This document shows, one piece after another, positions 8,002-16,051 of a stretch of 64,000 nt of DNA. The notes under the pieces are model-generated. The model saw nothing but the letters and a program-made list of their open reading frames with translations, was not told the origin of the DNA and did not search any database. The first letter of the stretch is position 1. Each line of letters opens with the position of its first letter. The position numbers and the translations under genes are program-made. Source of the DNA: Flavobacterium sp. W4I14 (GTDB lineage: Bacteria > Bacteroidota > Bacteroidia > Sphingobacteriales > Sphingobacteriaceae); contig JAUSZU010000001.1 in the NCBI GenBank assembly GCA_030817875.1, positions 3,906,001 through 3,970,000 of the forward strand. Reading direction: 5' to 3'.

Positions 8002-9033
8002 TTACTGTTTAATATTTCTGAGTTTTTCGATCGAGCGGATATTGATGGCATTGCCTGTTTTATCAATCAGTTTTTCATCTTTAAAATCAGCAAGCATTCT
8101 GCTTACGGTTTCGCTGGCCGTACCTACCAATGCAGCAAGGTCATCACGAGAAATACGGATGGTACAGCTATCTTCAAGCCCATCTCCAAATTTAGCGGCC
8201 ACTTGTAGCAACGCTTCTGCTACACGTTTCCGCACCGATGAATAGGCCAATTGAAGCATTTGTGTTCCTTTATCGCGCACATTTCCAGACAATAAAGCAA
8301 TAAAAGTTTTGGATACGGCCTGATGGTTGAGCAGGTACTCCATAAAATCGGCTTTAGGGATCTGGATAATGTCTGATTCAATTAAGGTTGCTGCATTGTC
8401 TGTGTATGCCTCGCCATTACATAAACTTTCATATCCAAAAAAATCGCCATCATGATACAAGCTCGACGAAAGTTCTCTGCCATCCTTAAAACGTTTGTAG
8501 GTTTTTACCTGCCCTTTAACCAAATAATACAAATGGCTAGGTTCATCCCCTTCCACATAAATAATCTGTTTGTTGGCAATTGGCCTTAATTTACCCTTTT
8601 TACGGAGCTCGTCCATCACCGCTTCGCTATTGCCCGATGCTGCATTAAAGCCAGCGGATTGCTGTTTCTTTTTAAACCTGCTTTCTATGGCCTTAAAAAG
8701 TTCTATATCATCAAACGGTTTGGTGAGGTAATCATCTGCACCCATTTCCATTCCTTTTCGCATGTCTGCCCGCTCGGTTTTTGCCGTAATGAAAATAAAA
8801 GGAATATTTGCCGTTTTCTGGTTTTTGTTCAGGAGGTACAAAACCCCATAACCATCCAGTTCCGGCATCATGATATCGCAGAGGATTACATCAGGTAAAT
8901 GGCTCAAAGCCATTTCTACACCTAACTTACCATGTTTCGCAGTAAAAGTTTCATAACCGGCCAGATCCAGCACCTCCGCTGTACTTTCCCTTATGTCGTC
9001 ATTATCTTCAATAATCAAAACTTTCTTGTTCAT
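8002..9033 (-). CDS. response regulator receiver fused to a Crp/Fnr-type transcription factor
   Basis: A 343-residue regulator. Residues 1-122 form a receiver domain with acidic residues Glu9/Asp10, the phospho-acceptor Asp53 in CDIMMP and Lys105 in LTKPF. Residues 145-260 form a cyclic-nucleotide-type beta-roll (the FFGYE stretch at about 198). The C-terminus is a Crp-type helix-turn-helix with the recognition helix around TASETVSRML (305-314). The Cys pattern of oxygen-sensing Fnr is absent (only Cys52, 205 and 290), so oxygen sensing should come from a partner. That partner is probably the kinase gene directly upstream, whose stop overlaps this start by four bases (ATGA). I infer that phosphorylation replaces ligand binding as the switch and that hypoxia genes such as hemN-cco are targets. 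Confidence 0.9.
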   Translation of the reverse strand: MNKKVLIIEDNDDIRESTAEVLDLAGYETFTAKHGKLGVEMALSHLPDVILCDIMMPELDGYGVLYLLNKNQKTANIPFIFITAKTERADMRKGMEMGADDYLTKPFDDIELFKAIESRFKKKQQSAGFNAASGNSEAVMDELRKKGKLRPIANKQIIYVEGDEPSHLYYLVKGQVKTYKRFKDGRELSSSLYHDGDFFGYESLCNGEAYTDNAATLIESDIIQIPKADFMEYLLNHQAVSKTFIALLSGNVRDKGTQMLQLAYSSVRKRVAEALLQVAAKFGDGLEDSCTIRISRDDLAALVGTASETVSRMLADFKDEKLIDKTGNAINIRSIEKLRNIKQ

Positions 9034-10256
9034 GGAGATTGGGTGTTTAATTGTAAATTATTACCAAGCGCAAAGCTGAGCGTAAAAACCGTACCTGAAT
9101 TTTGTTCGCTCTGGCAGGCTACAGTGCCATTCATCAGCCCTACATATCTTTTTACAATGTTCAGGCCTAAACCTGTGCCAGGGATATCGCCCGTATTGTG
9201 TGCCCTGAAAAATGGTTCGAACAAATTGTGCTGATCCACTTTTGGAATACCGATCCCGTTATCTTTCACCTCCAAAATGAGTTCATCACCTTTTAAAATA
9301 GAATTGAACTGGATCAAAGTATCCGCACCAGAGTATTTTATCGAATTGGAGATCAGATTAATGACGCAGTTTTTCAACAGGTTCGGATCGAGGTAAACTT
9401 CGGCGGTTGTACCTGTATGCTCGTAAATAATATGCTGATTCTGTTTGGTCATCATCTGCATTTCTTCAGCTATTTCTTCAGCAAAGCTGATGATATTGAA
9501 GGACTGGGCGGATGCTTCCACTTTTCCGGCCTCGAGTTTTTCCAATGACAGAAAATCATTCAGGATCGTAGTGAGATTGTTGATCGAATTTTTGATTTTT
9601 AACGTATGTTTTTCTACACTGGCCACATCATGTTTGGAAGTGTATTTATCTATTAAAGAAGCCGATAACTGAATAGAGCTGAGTGGTGTTCTAAACTCAT
9701 GCGAGGCCATAGAAACAAACCTTGTTTTGAGCTGGTTGAGTTCCTTCTCTTTCTGAAAAAGTGCCTGCATGTTTTCTTTGGCCATTTCGAGCTCAGACAC
9801 CAGCTTTACCAGATCGTGTGTACGTTCCTTGATCTTTACTTCTAATTTTTCGGTGTAACTTCTGATCTGCTCCTCATTGGCTTTTTCTTTACTCAGATCG
9901 TGGATAAAACCGGTATAAATTTTACGGTCGCTAAATTTTATTTCGCTTACCCCCAGCCTGAAGGGGAAAACCGAGCCATCCTTACGTTTACCAGAAACTT
10001 CTCTTCCGGTCCCGATAATGTGTTTCTGCCCGGTATGTTCATATCTGGATAAGTAGCCATCGTGCCGTGAATGATCGGGCTCTGGCATTAAAACCGATAC
10101 GTTTTTGCCTACCAGCTCTTCCCTTCCATAACCAAAAAGCTCAAGTGCAGCCGGGTTTAAATGTTCTATGAGTCCCTTATCATCAATGGTAATAATCCCA
10201 TCAATGGCATTTTCAATAATTGCATCTAAAAATTTTGATCTATCCATGTAACACAT
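9030..10256 (-). CDS. FixL-like heme-PAS sensor histidine kinase
   Basis: A 408-residue soluble kinase without membrane segments: PAS domain (about 8-125), coiled coil (125-175), HisKA with His186 in ASHEFRTPL, and HATPase_c with NLISNSIKYS, VKDNGIGIP and GTGLGLNIV. The PAS domain is very close to the heme PAS of rhizobial FixL. MPEPDHSRHDGYLSRY and KHIIGTGREVSGKRKDG keep the residues equivalent to Bradyrhizobium FixL His200 (heme ligand, here His65), Arg206 (Arg71), His214 (His79), Arg220 (Arg85) and Leu236 (Leu101); Ile238 is Val103. This points to direct O2 sensing by heme. The alternative start is Met4. It is co-transcribed with the receiver-Crp gene through a four-base overlap. Heme binding itself is inferred, not shown. 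Confidence 0.9.
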   Translation of the reverse strand: MCYMDRSKFLDAIIENAIDGIITIDDKGLIEHLNPAALELFGYGREELVGKNVSVLMPEPDHSRHDGYLSRYEHTGQKHIIGTGREVSGKRKDGSVFPFRLGVSEIKFSDRKIYTGFIHDLSKEKANEEQIRSYTEKLEVKIKERTHDLVKLVSELEMAKENMQALFQKEKELNQLKTRFVSMASHEFRTPLSSIQLSASLIDKYTSKHDVASVEKHTLKIKNSINNLTTILNDFLSLEKLEAGKVEASAQSFNIISFAEEIAEEMQMMTKQNQHIIYEHTGTTAEVYLDPNLLKNCVINLISNSIKYSGADTLIQFNSILKGDELILEVKDNGIGIPKVDQHNLFEPFFRAHNTGDIPGTGLGLNIVKRYVGLMNGTVACQSEQNSGTVFTLSFALGNNLQLNTQSP

Positions 10257-10304
10257 CAGTATATCCTTGTAAATATAGAAAAGTTATTCCCGATCTTTTT
10301 TCTC

Positions 10305-12086
10305 TTATTCAACAATCAATCCGTCCAGTTTGTCTTTCGACTTCGCCAGCTGCTCATATAATGCTTTTAATTCTCCGGATGCCTGATCTGCAACCTCGGC
10401 AAAAAGTTTCTTATAATAATTTATCCCTTCGGCCAGCTGGAATTTGAATCCGTTTAACTGTTTTAATTTTTTATCGCTGAAATGTTGAAGCTGCTGTTTG
10501 ATATCTTCCTGAAGATAATCGATATAAAGATTGAGCTCTTTGATGAATATATGTGGCCGTTCTACCTGCCTCAACAGGTTAATTTTCCCGTAAATATGGC
10601 CAACCATTTCATCAAGTGAATACACATCAGAAAAATAGGCCAGGTTTGGCCCTGGACAAATGGCTACTGCAGTGCTTTCTTTTGGTTTAGCCATGTCATG
10701 TTTCAAATAGGTAGCGGCGCATAAGCCCTCACAAAGGCAAACTTTTTCGGTTACGAGATTAAACTGTTTTTGGTATTCATCTGCTGATAGGCCGGCAGTT
10801 TTGAGGCTTTTGATTTTTAAGTGCTGATATTCGCGGGATGCCGTACAGATGGCTTGCTCAGTAAATTCGGTATTGTTGCAAAGGTATTTCTTGGTACAGG
10901 GGCTTCCCGGCCTGCCCTTTTCAATTCTTTCAACCCGTTGTTTTTCTATACTGCTGTTTTTAAAATTATTAAACTGAATACCCAACGGGGAGGCTCCACT
11001 TAAATAAAAATCACTTTCTGTTGAGCTGGCCAATTGCGCCAGTGTTCCGGCATCTACATTGGTTACTTCTGGTACCAATAGGAATGGACTTCCCCATCCT
11101 GTGGCATCGAGATTATAATATTGAAGGAGGAAATCGTGTTCTGCAGCCGTACCAATCCCACCCTGAACACTGATCCGTTGTTTAGGCGGTTTTTCTGTTC
11201 GGATTCCCTTTTGTACCAAAGCAGATTGGTATATTTTAAAAAGCTCAGCAAGCATATCGGTTTTTTTGAGCTTAAATTCTTCCAAAATCGGCCCCAGTAA
11301 ATAGCCTTCTGTTGCAAATGCATGGCCACCACAATTTAAGCCCGACTCTATCCTGAATTCTGAGACCCATAAACCCTTTTTTGCCAAAAATTTAGCCTGG
11401 ATCAGTGCCGACCTGAAATCGCTTACTTTTAAGATGATTTTCTTTGTCAGCTTGCCATTTTCATCTGGAAAAAAGTCTTCAAAATTTTCCATATAGCTGT
11501 ACAATTTCGGGTTCATGCCGGCAGAGAGTACAACAGAGGCGTTTAGTTTACTTTCGGCAAAACCACGGAGTGCAGCTAATGCATCGGTATTGGTATCACC
11601 CGAATATTCGCCATCAACATAATTCATTTTATCTACCTTGGCCATGATGTTTACATCAATAGTCCCTACCCGCATCGCATTTTTTAGAAGCGACTGGAAG
11701 GTCTGCTTGGTTTCACCTTCAGGATATTGCAACATCAGGTCATAACCATGTTTTAATTTGGCCGTATCGGGCAATAGCTCAAAATAACGGCAAATATCAT
11801 TACCAGTTACAAAATCCTGTTGTTTTAAGGCTTTAAAATCGCTGGCTATGGCTTCCGACAAAAAGTTGAGGTAGGCCGTGATGCGCTTACTCCGGCTTTC
11901 GGTTTCACCTTTAGGAATCGCTTCGAAATGAACCTGGCGGTTTTTTGAATGAAAAGCACGCATGCGCTCAATCAGTTCGTCATCAACAATAGAAAGTACG
12001 GATGAAATACCGTACCTGGCAACTTTTAATGGGGTATCGATAGAATAGCCCAAGCCCAATACAGGGATATGGAATGAATGTGGCAT
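10305..12086 (-). CDS. Cys-rich protein of unknown function, possibly TIM-barrel-like
   Basis: A 593-residue soluble protein that I cannot assign to a named family. Early motifs (HIPVLGLGYSIDTPLKVARYG) and SVQGGIGTAAEHDFLL followed by ATGWGSPFLL resemble the strand-end glycine motifs of FMN-dependent TIM barrels such as nitronate monooxygenases, but this is a weak likeness. The second half has clustered cysteines: in numbering from Met12 of the open frame, Cys397, 403, 414, 450, 452, 456 and 477, which could hold an Fe-S cluster or zinc. The C-terminus is helical. Open frame extends to 12119, but the upstream Met-Met lies inside a palindromic repeat, so the ATG at 12084-12086 is preferred. 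The 48-base gap to the heme-PAS kinase suggests the genes may be expressed together. Confidence 0.8.
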   Translation of the reverse strand: MPHSFHIPVLGLGYSIDTPLKVARYGISSVLSIVDDELIERMRAFHSKNRQVHFEAIPKGETESRSKRITAYLNFLSEAIASDFKALKQQDFVTGNDICRYFELLPDTAKLKHGYDLMLQYPEGETKQTFQSLLKNAMRVGTIDVNIMAKVDKMNYVDGEYSGDTNTDALAALRGFAESKLNASVVLSAGMNPKLYSYMENFEDFFPDENGKLTKKIILKVSDFRSALIQAKFLAKKGLWVSEFRIESGLNCGGHAFATEGYLLGPILEEFKLKKTDMLAELFKIYQSALVQKGIRTEKPPKQRISVQGGIGTAAEHDFLLQYYNLDATGWGSPFLLVPEVTNVDAGTLAQLASSTESDFYLSGASPLGIQFNNFKNSSIEKQRVERIEKGRPGSPCTKKYLCNNTEFTEQAICTASREYQHLKIKSLKTAGLSADEYQKQFNLVTEKVCLCEGLCAATYLKHDMAKPKESTAVAICPGPNLAYFSDVYSLDEMVGHIYGKINLLRQVERPHIFIKELNLYIDYLQEDIKQQLQHFSDKKLKQLNGFKFQLAEGINYYKKLFAEVADQASGELKALYEQLAKSKDKLDGLIVE

Positions 12087-12106
12087 GGTGTTTCGTAATG
12101 TAATCT

Positions 12107-12197
12107 GAGGTTGCATCATAAAGATAGATTTGTCATCCTGTCCAAAGGACTCCTTTGGACAGGATCTGAGGTGAAATCGCCTTTATGATGCATCCTC
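12107..12197. repeat. nested palindromic element touching the 5' end of the Cys-rich gene
   Basis: Outer arms: GAGGTTGCATCATAAAG (12107-12123) and CTTTATGATGCATCCTC (12181-12197), 16 of 17 bases paired. Inside is a perfect hairpin with 15-bp arms and a one-base loop (12135-12149 and 12151-12165, core CAAAGGA-C-TCCTTTG). The left outer arm lies over the first codons of the longest reading frame of the neighbouring gene. The size, about 91 bp, and the nested symmetry fit a small non-autonomous element. Confidence 0.6.
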
Positions 12198-12339
12198 AAT
12201 GGTTTCGACAGCAAAACTATTACAGTTGAACGGATCTGGAGATGATGCCTGTCAAAACGAAAAGTGAGGGAGGTCACTTTTTAACGTTTTATAATATGCC
12301 TTTTGAAAAATTCGGGGTTATTTATTTTGCTAAAACCGC

Positions 12340-12795
12340 TCATTCGACACTATCGTTTATCTCGAATCTACCTGTTTTAAGATGAAAGATAATTTTAAAC
12401 ACGATAATATCTTCATCATAAGTGTCTTTCTTGCCAGTTCCATGCGATGGTTGCTCCGAAGGGGTATTGGTTAGCGGCATCATTTTGTGGATAATCCCCT
12501 GAAGTGCCCTTTGTTTTTCTGTTGCATCGGTGATTTCTTCAAATTTGCCCCAACACACCACACTCTTCCAGTTAAAGGTATCGCGGATCTGATCGGTTTG
12601 AAAGCATACCTGAGGATTACTTTTCATCATCCTGATTTTTTGCCCTGGAGCAGAGTGGGCGTAGACCATGCCGCTGTTGTACACATAATTAATGGGCACA
12701 ATGTAACTTACCCCATGTGCATGGCAGGCCAAACGGCCAATATGTTGTTCTTTAAGGAGCTTTTCTATGTCCTCTTCTTTTAATATCCCTAACAT
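12340..12795 (-). CDS. pyridoxamine 5'-phosphate oxidase-family flavin-binding protein
   Basis: A 151-residue split-barrel protein. The opening (ILKEEDIEKLLKEQHIGRLACHAHGVSYIVPINYVY) and the middle (HSAPGQKIRMMKSNPQVCFQTDQI) are typical of the NimA/PNPOx-like group that binds FMN and reduces or handles small molecules. The FNWKSVVCWGKFEEI segment is the usual second half of the barrel. It is not the vitamin B6 enzyme PdxH, which is longer. In other bacteria such proteins are found with universal-stress proteins in hypoxia regulons, and the same neighbours are present here. Substrate unknown. Confidence 0.85.
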   Translation of the reverse strand: MLGILKEEDIEKLLKEQHIGRLACHAHGVSYIVPINYVYNSGMVYAHSAPGQKIRMMKSNPQVCFQTDQIRDTFNWKSVVCWGKFEEITDATEKQRALQGIIHKMMPLTNTPSEQPSHGTGKKDTYDEDIIVFKIIFHLKTGRFEINDSVE

Positions 12796-12833
12796 CTTCT
12801 TATTCTTATCATTAAATATTGATTGATAAACAC

Positions 12834-13868
12834 CTAATCACCAGAGATATCCAAAACAATCCGTCCCTCAATCTCACCTTTTTTCATTTGATCGAAAACA
12901 TTATTGATGTCTTCCAGCTTTGCTGATTTAACCTGTGCCCTTACCTTTCCATCCACCGCAAATTCGATGGCTTCCTGCATATCCTTTCTTGTGCCTACAA
13001 TAGAGCCTCTAATGGTTATCCTGTTCAACACAGTATCGAATATTGGAAGGTCAAAACTGCCCGGAGGTAGTCCGTTTAGTGACAAAGTTCCTTTTCTGCG
13101 TAATGTCGAAAGCCCTTGACTAAAAGCAACAGGTGTTACTGCCGTAACTAATACGCCGTGCATACCACCGGTTTGTTTTTTAAGAAATTCACCCGGGTCA
13201 TGTTCTAGCGCATTAACAACAATGTCTGCGCCGAGTTTTCTGGCCATTTCCAGTTTATCGTTCGAAATATCAATCGCGGCAACCTGAAAGCCCATGGCCT
13301 TTGCATACTGAACGCCAAGATGGCCGAGCCCGCCAATACCTGATATGGCTACCCACTCACCTGCTTTTGCATCAGTTTCTTTTAAACCTTTGTATACGGT
13401 AACCCCGGCACAGATAATGGGTGCCATTTCTGCAAAATTTACATGCGAAGGGAAATGGGCAACGTATCTCGAATCGGCAATTACATACTCTGCAAAACCT
13501 CCATCAACACTATAGCCGCCATTCTGCTGTTCATAGCATAACGTTTCCCAGCCTGTTAAACAAAATTCGCAACAGCCACAGGCACTGTACAACCATGGTA
13601 CGCCAACCACATCTCCTTCTTTAACACTTTTAACATCATGTCCCATTGCCGCTACCAGGCCGATGGCTTCATGGCCAGGCACCAACGGCATTTTTGATTT
13701 TACTGGCCAGTCGCCATTGCAGGCATGCAAATCGGTATGGCATACCCCGCACGAAATTACCTTAACCAAAATCTCATATTGATTGAGCGGTCTAACCGGA
13801 AGTTCTTCTATGGCCAGTGGGCCTCCATATTCATGGATAACTGCGGCTTTCATTGTTTTAGGATACAT
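12834..13868 (-). CDS. adhP: zinc-dependent alcohol dehydrogenase, AdhP type
   Basis: A 344-residue medium-chain dehydrogenase that interconverts primary alcohols and aldehydes with NAD(H). Catalytic zinc ligands are Cys40 and His66 (GHE) plus the later Cys in IICAGVT; the structural zinc site is Cys97, Cys100, Cys103 and Cys111. The Rossmann motif is GIGGLGHLG. AdhP-specific stretches are GYSVDGGFAEY, GLPPGSFDLP and GSIVGTRKDMQEA. Met6 (MKAAVIHEYGG) is an alternative start and aligns with the usual family start. Position next to stress and low-oxygen genes suggests fermentative alcohol metabolism under hypoxia, which is an inference. Confidence 0.92.
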   Translation of the reverse strand: MYPKTMKAAVIHEYGGPLAIEELPVRPLNQYEILVKVISCGVCHTDLHACNGDWPVKSKMPLVPGHEAIGLVAAMGHDVKSVKEGDVVGVPWLYSACGCCEFCLTGWETLCYEQQNGGYSVDGGFAEYVIADSRYVAHFPSHVNFAEMAPIICAGVTVYKGLKETDAKAGEWVAISGIGGLGHLGVQYAKAMGFQVAAIDISNDKLEMARKLGADIVVNALEHDPGEFLKKQTGGMHGVLVTAVTPVAFSQGLSTLRRKGTLSLNGLPPGSFDLPIFDTVLNRITIRGSIVGTRKDMQEAIEFAVDGKVRAQVKSAKLEDINNVFDQMKKGEIEGRIVLDISGD

Positions 13869-13922
13869 ATATGCTGTTTAACAATAAATTGTAAGAATTG
13901 AATTTTATCTGGTGATGCGCTA

Positions 13923-14798
13923 CTACATCGGAATGTTGTGTGAGGGCGGTAAAACCAAAAGCGGGATCTGAATATGATCAGACATGTTTAGGGTATAACT
14001 ACCTTTAAGCAGGCGATGAAAAAACCCGTGTTTTCGGTGTACCATGGTCAGGATATCGATCTGTCCGTTTTCTACGATCCAATCTAAACCGTCCTTAATG
14101 CGCTCACTGTTTATATGCCTATGGTAGATATTTCTATAGTTAACCCGATTGGCAACCTGGTTTAAAAAATCTTCGGTTGTATGCTTATAACCTTCTGGTT
14201 CTGATTTTGAATTACCAGTATGTGTAATAAGTATATCAGCATTAAAAGGTTTTGCAAATTCGGCAAGGGTACATAAAACGGGGATATCACTATGGCTAAA
14301 ATCTGTGGCAAAAGCGATTTTTTTAGGTTTCTTAAATCTGTATCCCGCAGGGATAAGCAAAACAGGTATTTCCTGCTCGATGATTTTTCTGGCAATACTG
14401 CCCATAAGCGTTTTGGTTAACTTATCTGCACGGTTTAGTCCGGCCACAACGAGGTTCATTTTACACTCGGCAAAATACTTGCTAACCTCTTGTTCAACCT
14501 CGCCACGAACAGATCTCCCAAATACTTCTGCTTTAAAACCAAGTTCATGATGAGCCTTTTTATATTTTTCTTCCACTTTTTCAACCAGTTTGCCTAAGGC
14601 TTTTTTTGCATCTTCTTCTATAAGCCTATATTCTTCAAGCGGCCATACCAGAGATGCGGCAGCGGGAGAAAACTCAGGAACCTGAAAAACATTTAACAGT
14701 TCTACGCTGGCACCAATACCATGGGCCAGATCAGTTGCATAATCGGCTGCGTTCTCTGCAGTTGCAGAGAAATCGACAGGTACCAGGATTTTTTTCAT
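13923..14798 (-). CDS. universal stress protein with two UspA domains
   Basis: A 291-residue cytoplasmic protein made of two tandem UspA folds, each opening with a KK-ILVPVDFS or KKIAFATDFS strand (residues about 2 and 158). Each repeat ends with a nucleotide-loop-like GS stretch (MGSIARKIIEQEIPVLLIP and KGSYTLNM followed by IPLLVLPP), consistent with ATP binding. The open frame begins at 14861, but the homology begins at MKKILVPVDF, so the ATG at 14796-14798 is used. Tandem Usp proteins are usually induced under energy or oxygen stress. It is the last gene of the leftward stress block; the gap to the divergent HTH gene is 223 bases and holds ATCAT-TAAT-ATGAT (14906-14919), a small palindrome of unknown meaning. 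Confidence 0.92.
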   Translation of the reverse strand: MKKILVPVDFSATAENAADYATDLAHGIGASVELLNVFQVPEFSPAAASLVWPLEEYRLIEEDAKKALGKLVEKVEEKYKKAHHELGFKAEVFGRSVRGEVEQEVSKYFAECKMNLVVAGLNRADKLTKTLMGSIARKIIEQEIPVLLIPAGYRFKKPKKIAFATDFSHSDIPVLCTLAEFAKPFNADILITHTGNSKSEPEGYKHTTEDFLNQVANRVNYRNIYHRHINSERIKDGLDWIVENGQIDILTMVHRKHGFFHRLLKGSYTLNMSDHIQIPLLVLPPSHNIPM

Positions 14799-15021
14799 AA
14801 TGGCTCTTTTTTGATAAGTATAAAGTTTGTAAAAAGCCCGCGTTAAAAATATGAGCAGCATCAGTTATTAAAATGATTCTCCCGGTGTTACCATTTAGGT
14901 GCCCGATCATTAATATGATATGCTAAAGAAATATTTAGACTAATTATCATTACCACAAAAAAAGATTAAATCATTATGCTTTCCGTAATTTCAAGCTTTC
15001 AAAATTATTTCATTATACAAA

Positions 15022-15387
15022 ATGAGTGTCCATATAGGCTTAATGATCTGGAAAGAAATGAAGCAGAAAGATATCTCTGTTTCAGACATTGCCACCGCCC
15101 TTGAGATCAGCAAAACAAAAACGCAGGAGATGCTGAATACCGCAACGATCGATATTCTTACTTTGGTCCGCGTGAGTGAAATCCTGAACTACAATTTTTT
15201 CAGCTATTACGAAAATGGAAAGGTTTTTTCTAAGATAGCGTTACAGGAAAAAAACCGGCTAACCGCAGAAGTTGACCGGTTGAAGGCTTTGCTCAATGAA
15301 AAGAACAAAGCCCTCGAGCTTCAGGAAAGGTTAAATAAAATTCAGCTCAGTACGATCTCACTGTTGGAAAAAGGACAGTTTAGATAA
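15022..15387 (+). CDS. small HTH and coiled-coil protein
   Basis: A 121-residue protein. The first half resembles an XRE-like helix-turn-helix (KQKDISVSDIATALEISKTKTQEMLN), followed by a segment LTLVRVSEILNYNFFSYY seen in Bacteroidota XRE-type proteins. The second half (about 75-112) is a charged heptad-rich coiled coil (NRLTAEVDRLKALLNEKNKAL). It is transcribed divergently from the universal-stress gene and converges with a YceI-like gene. Likely a dimeric DNA-binding regulator; target unknown. Confidence 0.75.
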   Translation: MSVHIGLMIWKEMKQKDISVSDIATALEISKTKTQEMLNTATIDILTLVRVSEILNYNFFSYYENGKVFSKIALQEKNRLTAEVDRLKALLNEKNKALELQERLNKIQLSTISLLEKGQFR

Positions 15388-15412
15388 ACACGCTTACATT
15401 AACACACCTGAA

Positions 15413-16003
15413 TTACCCTGCCCGTTCCATTTTTAAAAAGAAAGCCACAACCAGTTGATCTTTGGCCTGGATCAGCCTGCCTATTTTTTTTGGAGGGAGG
15501 AGATGAAAATCAGAAAAATTAATGGCTTGTTGCCCTATCAGCTCGATAGTGCCCCGTTTAACATTTATCTGATAACAGATTTCGAATCTTTTTAATACTC
15601 CTGATAGTGTGATCTCCACATCACCCTTAACAAAACTATTCTGACCTTGGGAAGGGATTTCTTTTAAGGACAGGAATTTGATCCTTAGCACCGGGAACCT
15701 GTTCTCCTGCAGTGTATTTAGCAGTTGTTTAGTCATCATCACACTGCTACAATCAAAATTTTTCACCTCCAGATTCAAGACTCCTGAAAGCGCAATATGG
15801 TCTGTTTTATCCTTCGAAACCAGAACGGTATCGGTTTTGGGATAACGCAGGATTACACAGGAAAAGCGGTTTATATTGGTGGATCCATTAACAGTGAGCG
15901 TACTGTTTTCGCTCACTACCCATCTTGAGGTACTTTTGGTTTTCCCTGCAGGCCTCAAGCCGGCCAACAGCAAAAAAAGGATAATTAACAGTGGCTTCAT
16001 CAT
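15413..16003 (-). CDS. secreted YceI-like domain protein
   Basis: A 196-residue protein with an N-terminal signal peptide (MMKPLLIILFLLLAGLRPAG) and a YceI-like lipocalin fold. Visible features are STLTVNGSTNINRFSC near the start, LSGVLNLEVKNFDCSSVMMTKQLLNTLQENRFPVLRIKF, and a closing KRFEICYQINVKRG stretch. YceI proteins bind isoprenoids or other amphiphiles in the periplasm; the ligand here is unknown. The frame is open to 16039, but the Met-Met before the hydrophobic stretch gives a proper signal peptide. It is 48 bases downstream of an outer-membrane barrel gene and on the same strand, so they are likely co-expressed. Confidence 0.8.
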   Translation of the reverse strand: MMKPLLIILFLLLAGLRPAGKTKSTSRWVVSENSTLTVNGSTNINRFSCVILRYPKTDTVLVSKDKTDHIALSGVLNLEVKNFDCSSVMMTKQLLNTLQENRFPVLRIKFLSLKEIPSQGQNSFVKGDVEITLSGVLKRFEICYQINVKRGTIELIGQQAINFSDFHLLPPKKIGRLIQAKDQLVVAFFLKMERAG

Positions 16004-16051
16004 GATTTTTAAAGGCCGGAACAAAATCGCTCCAGCCAAATAGCTTATTGG

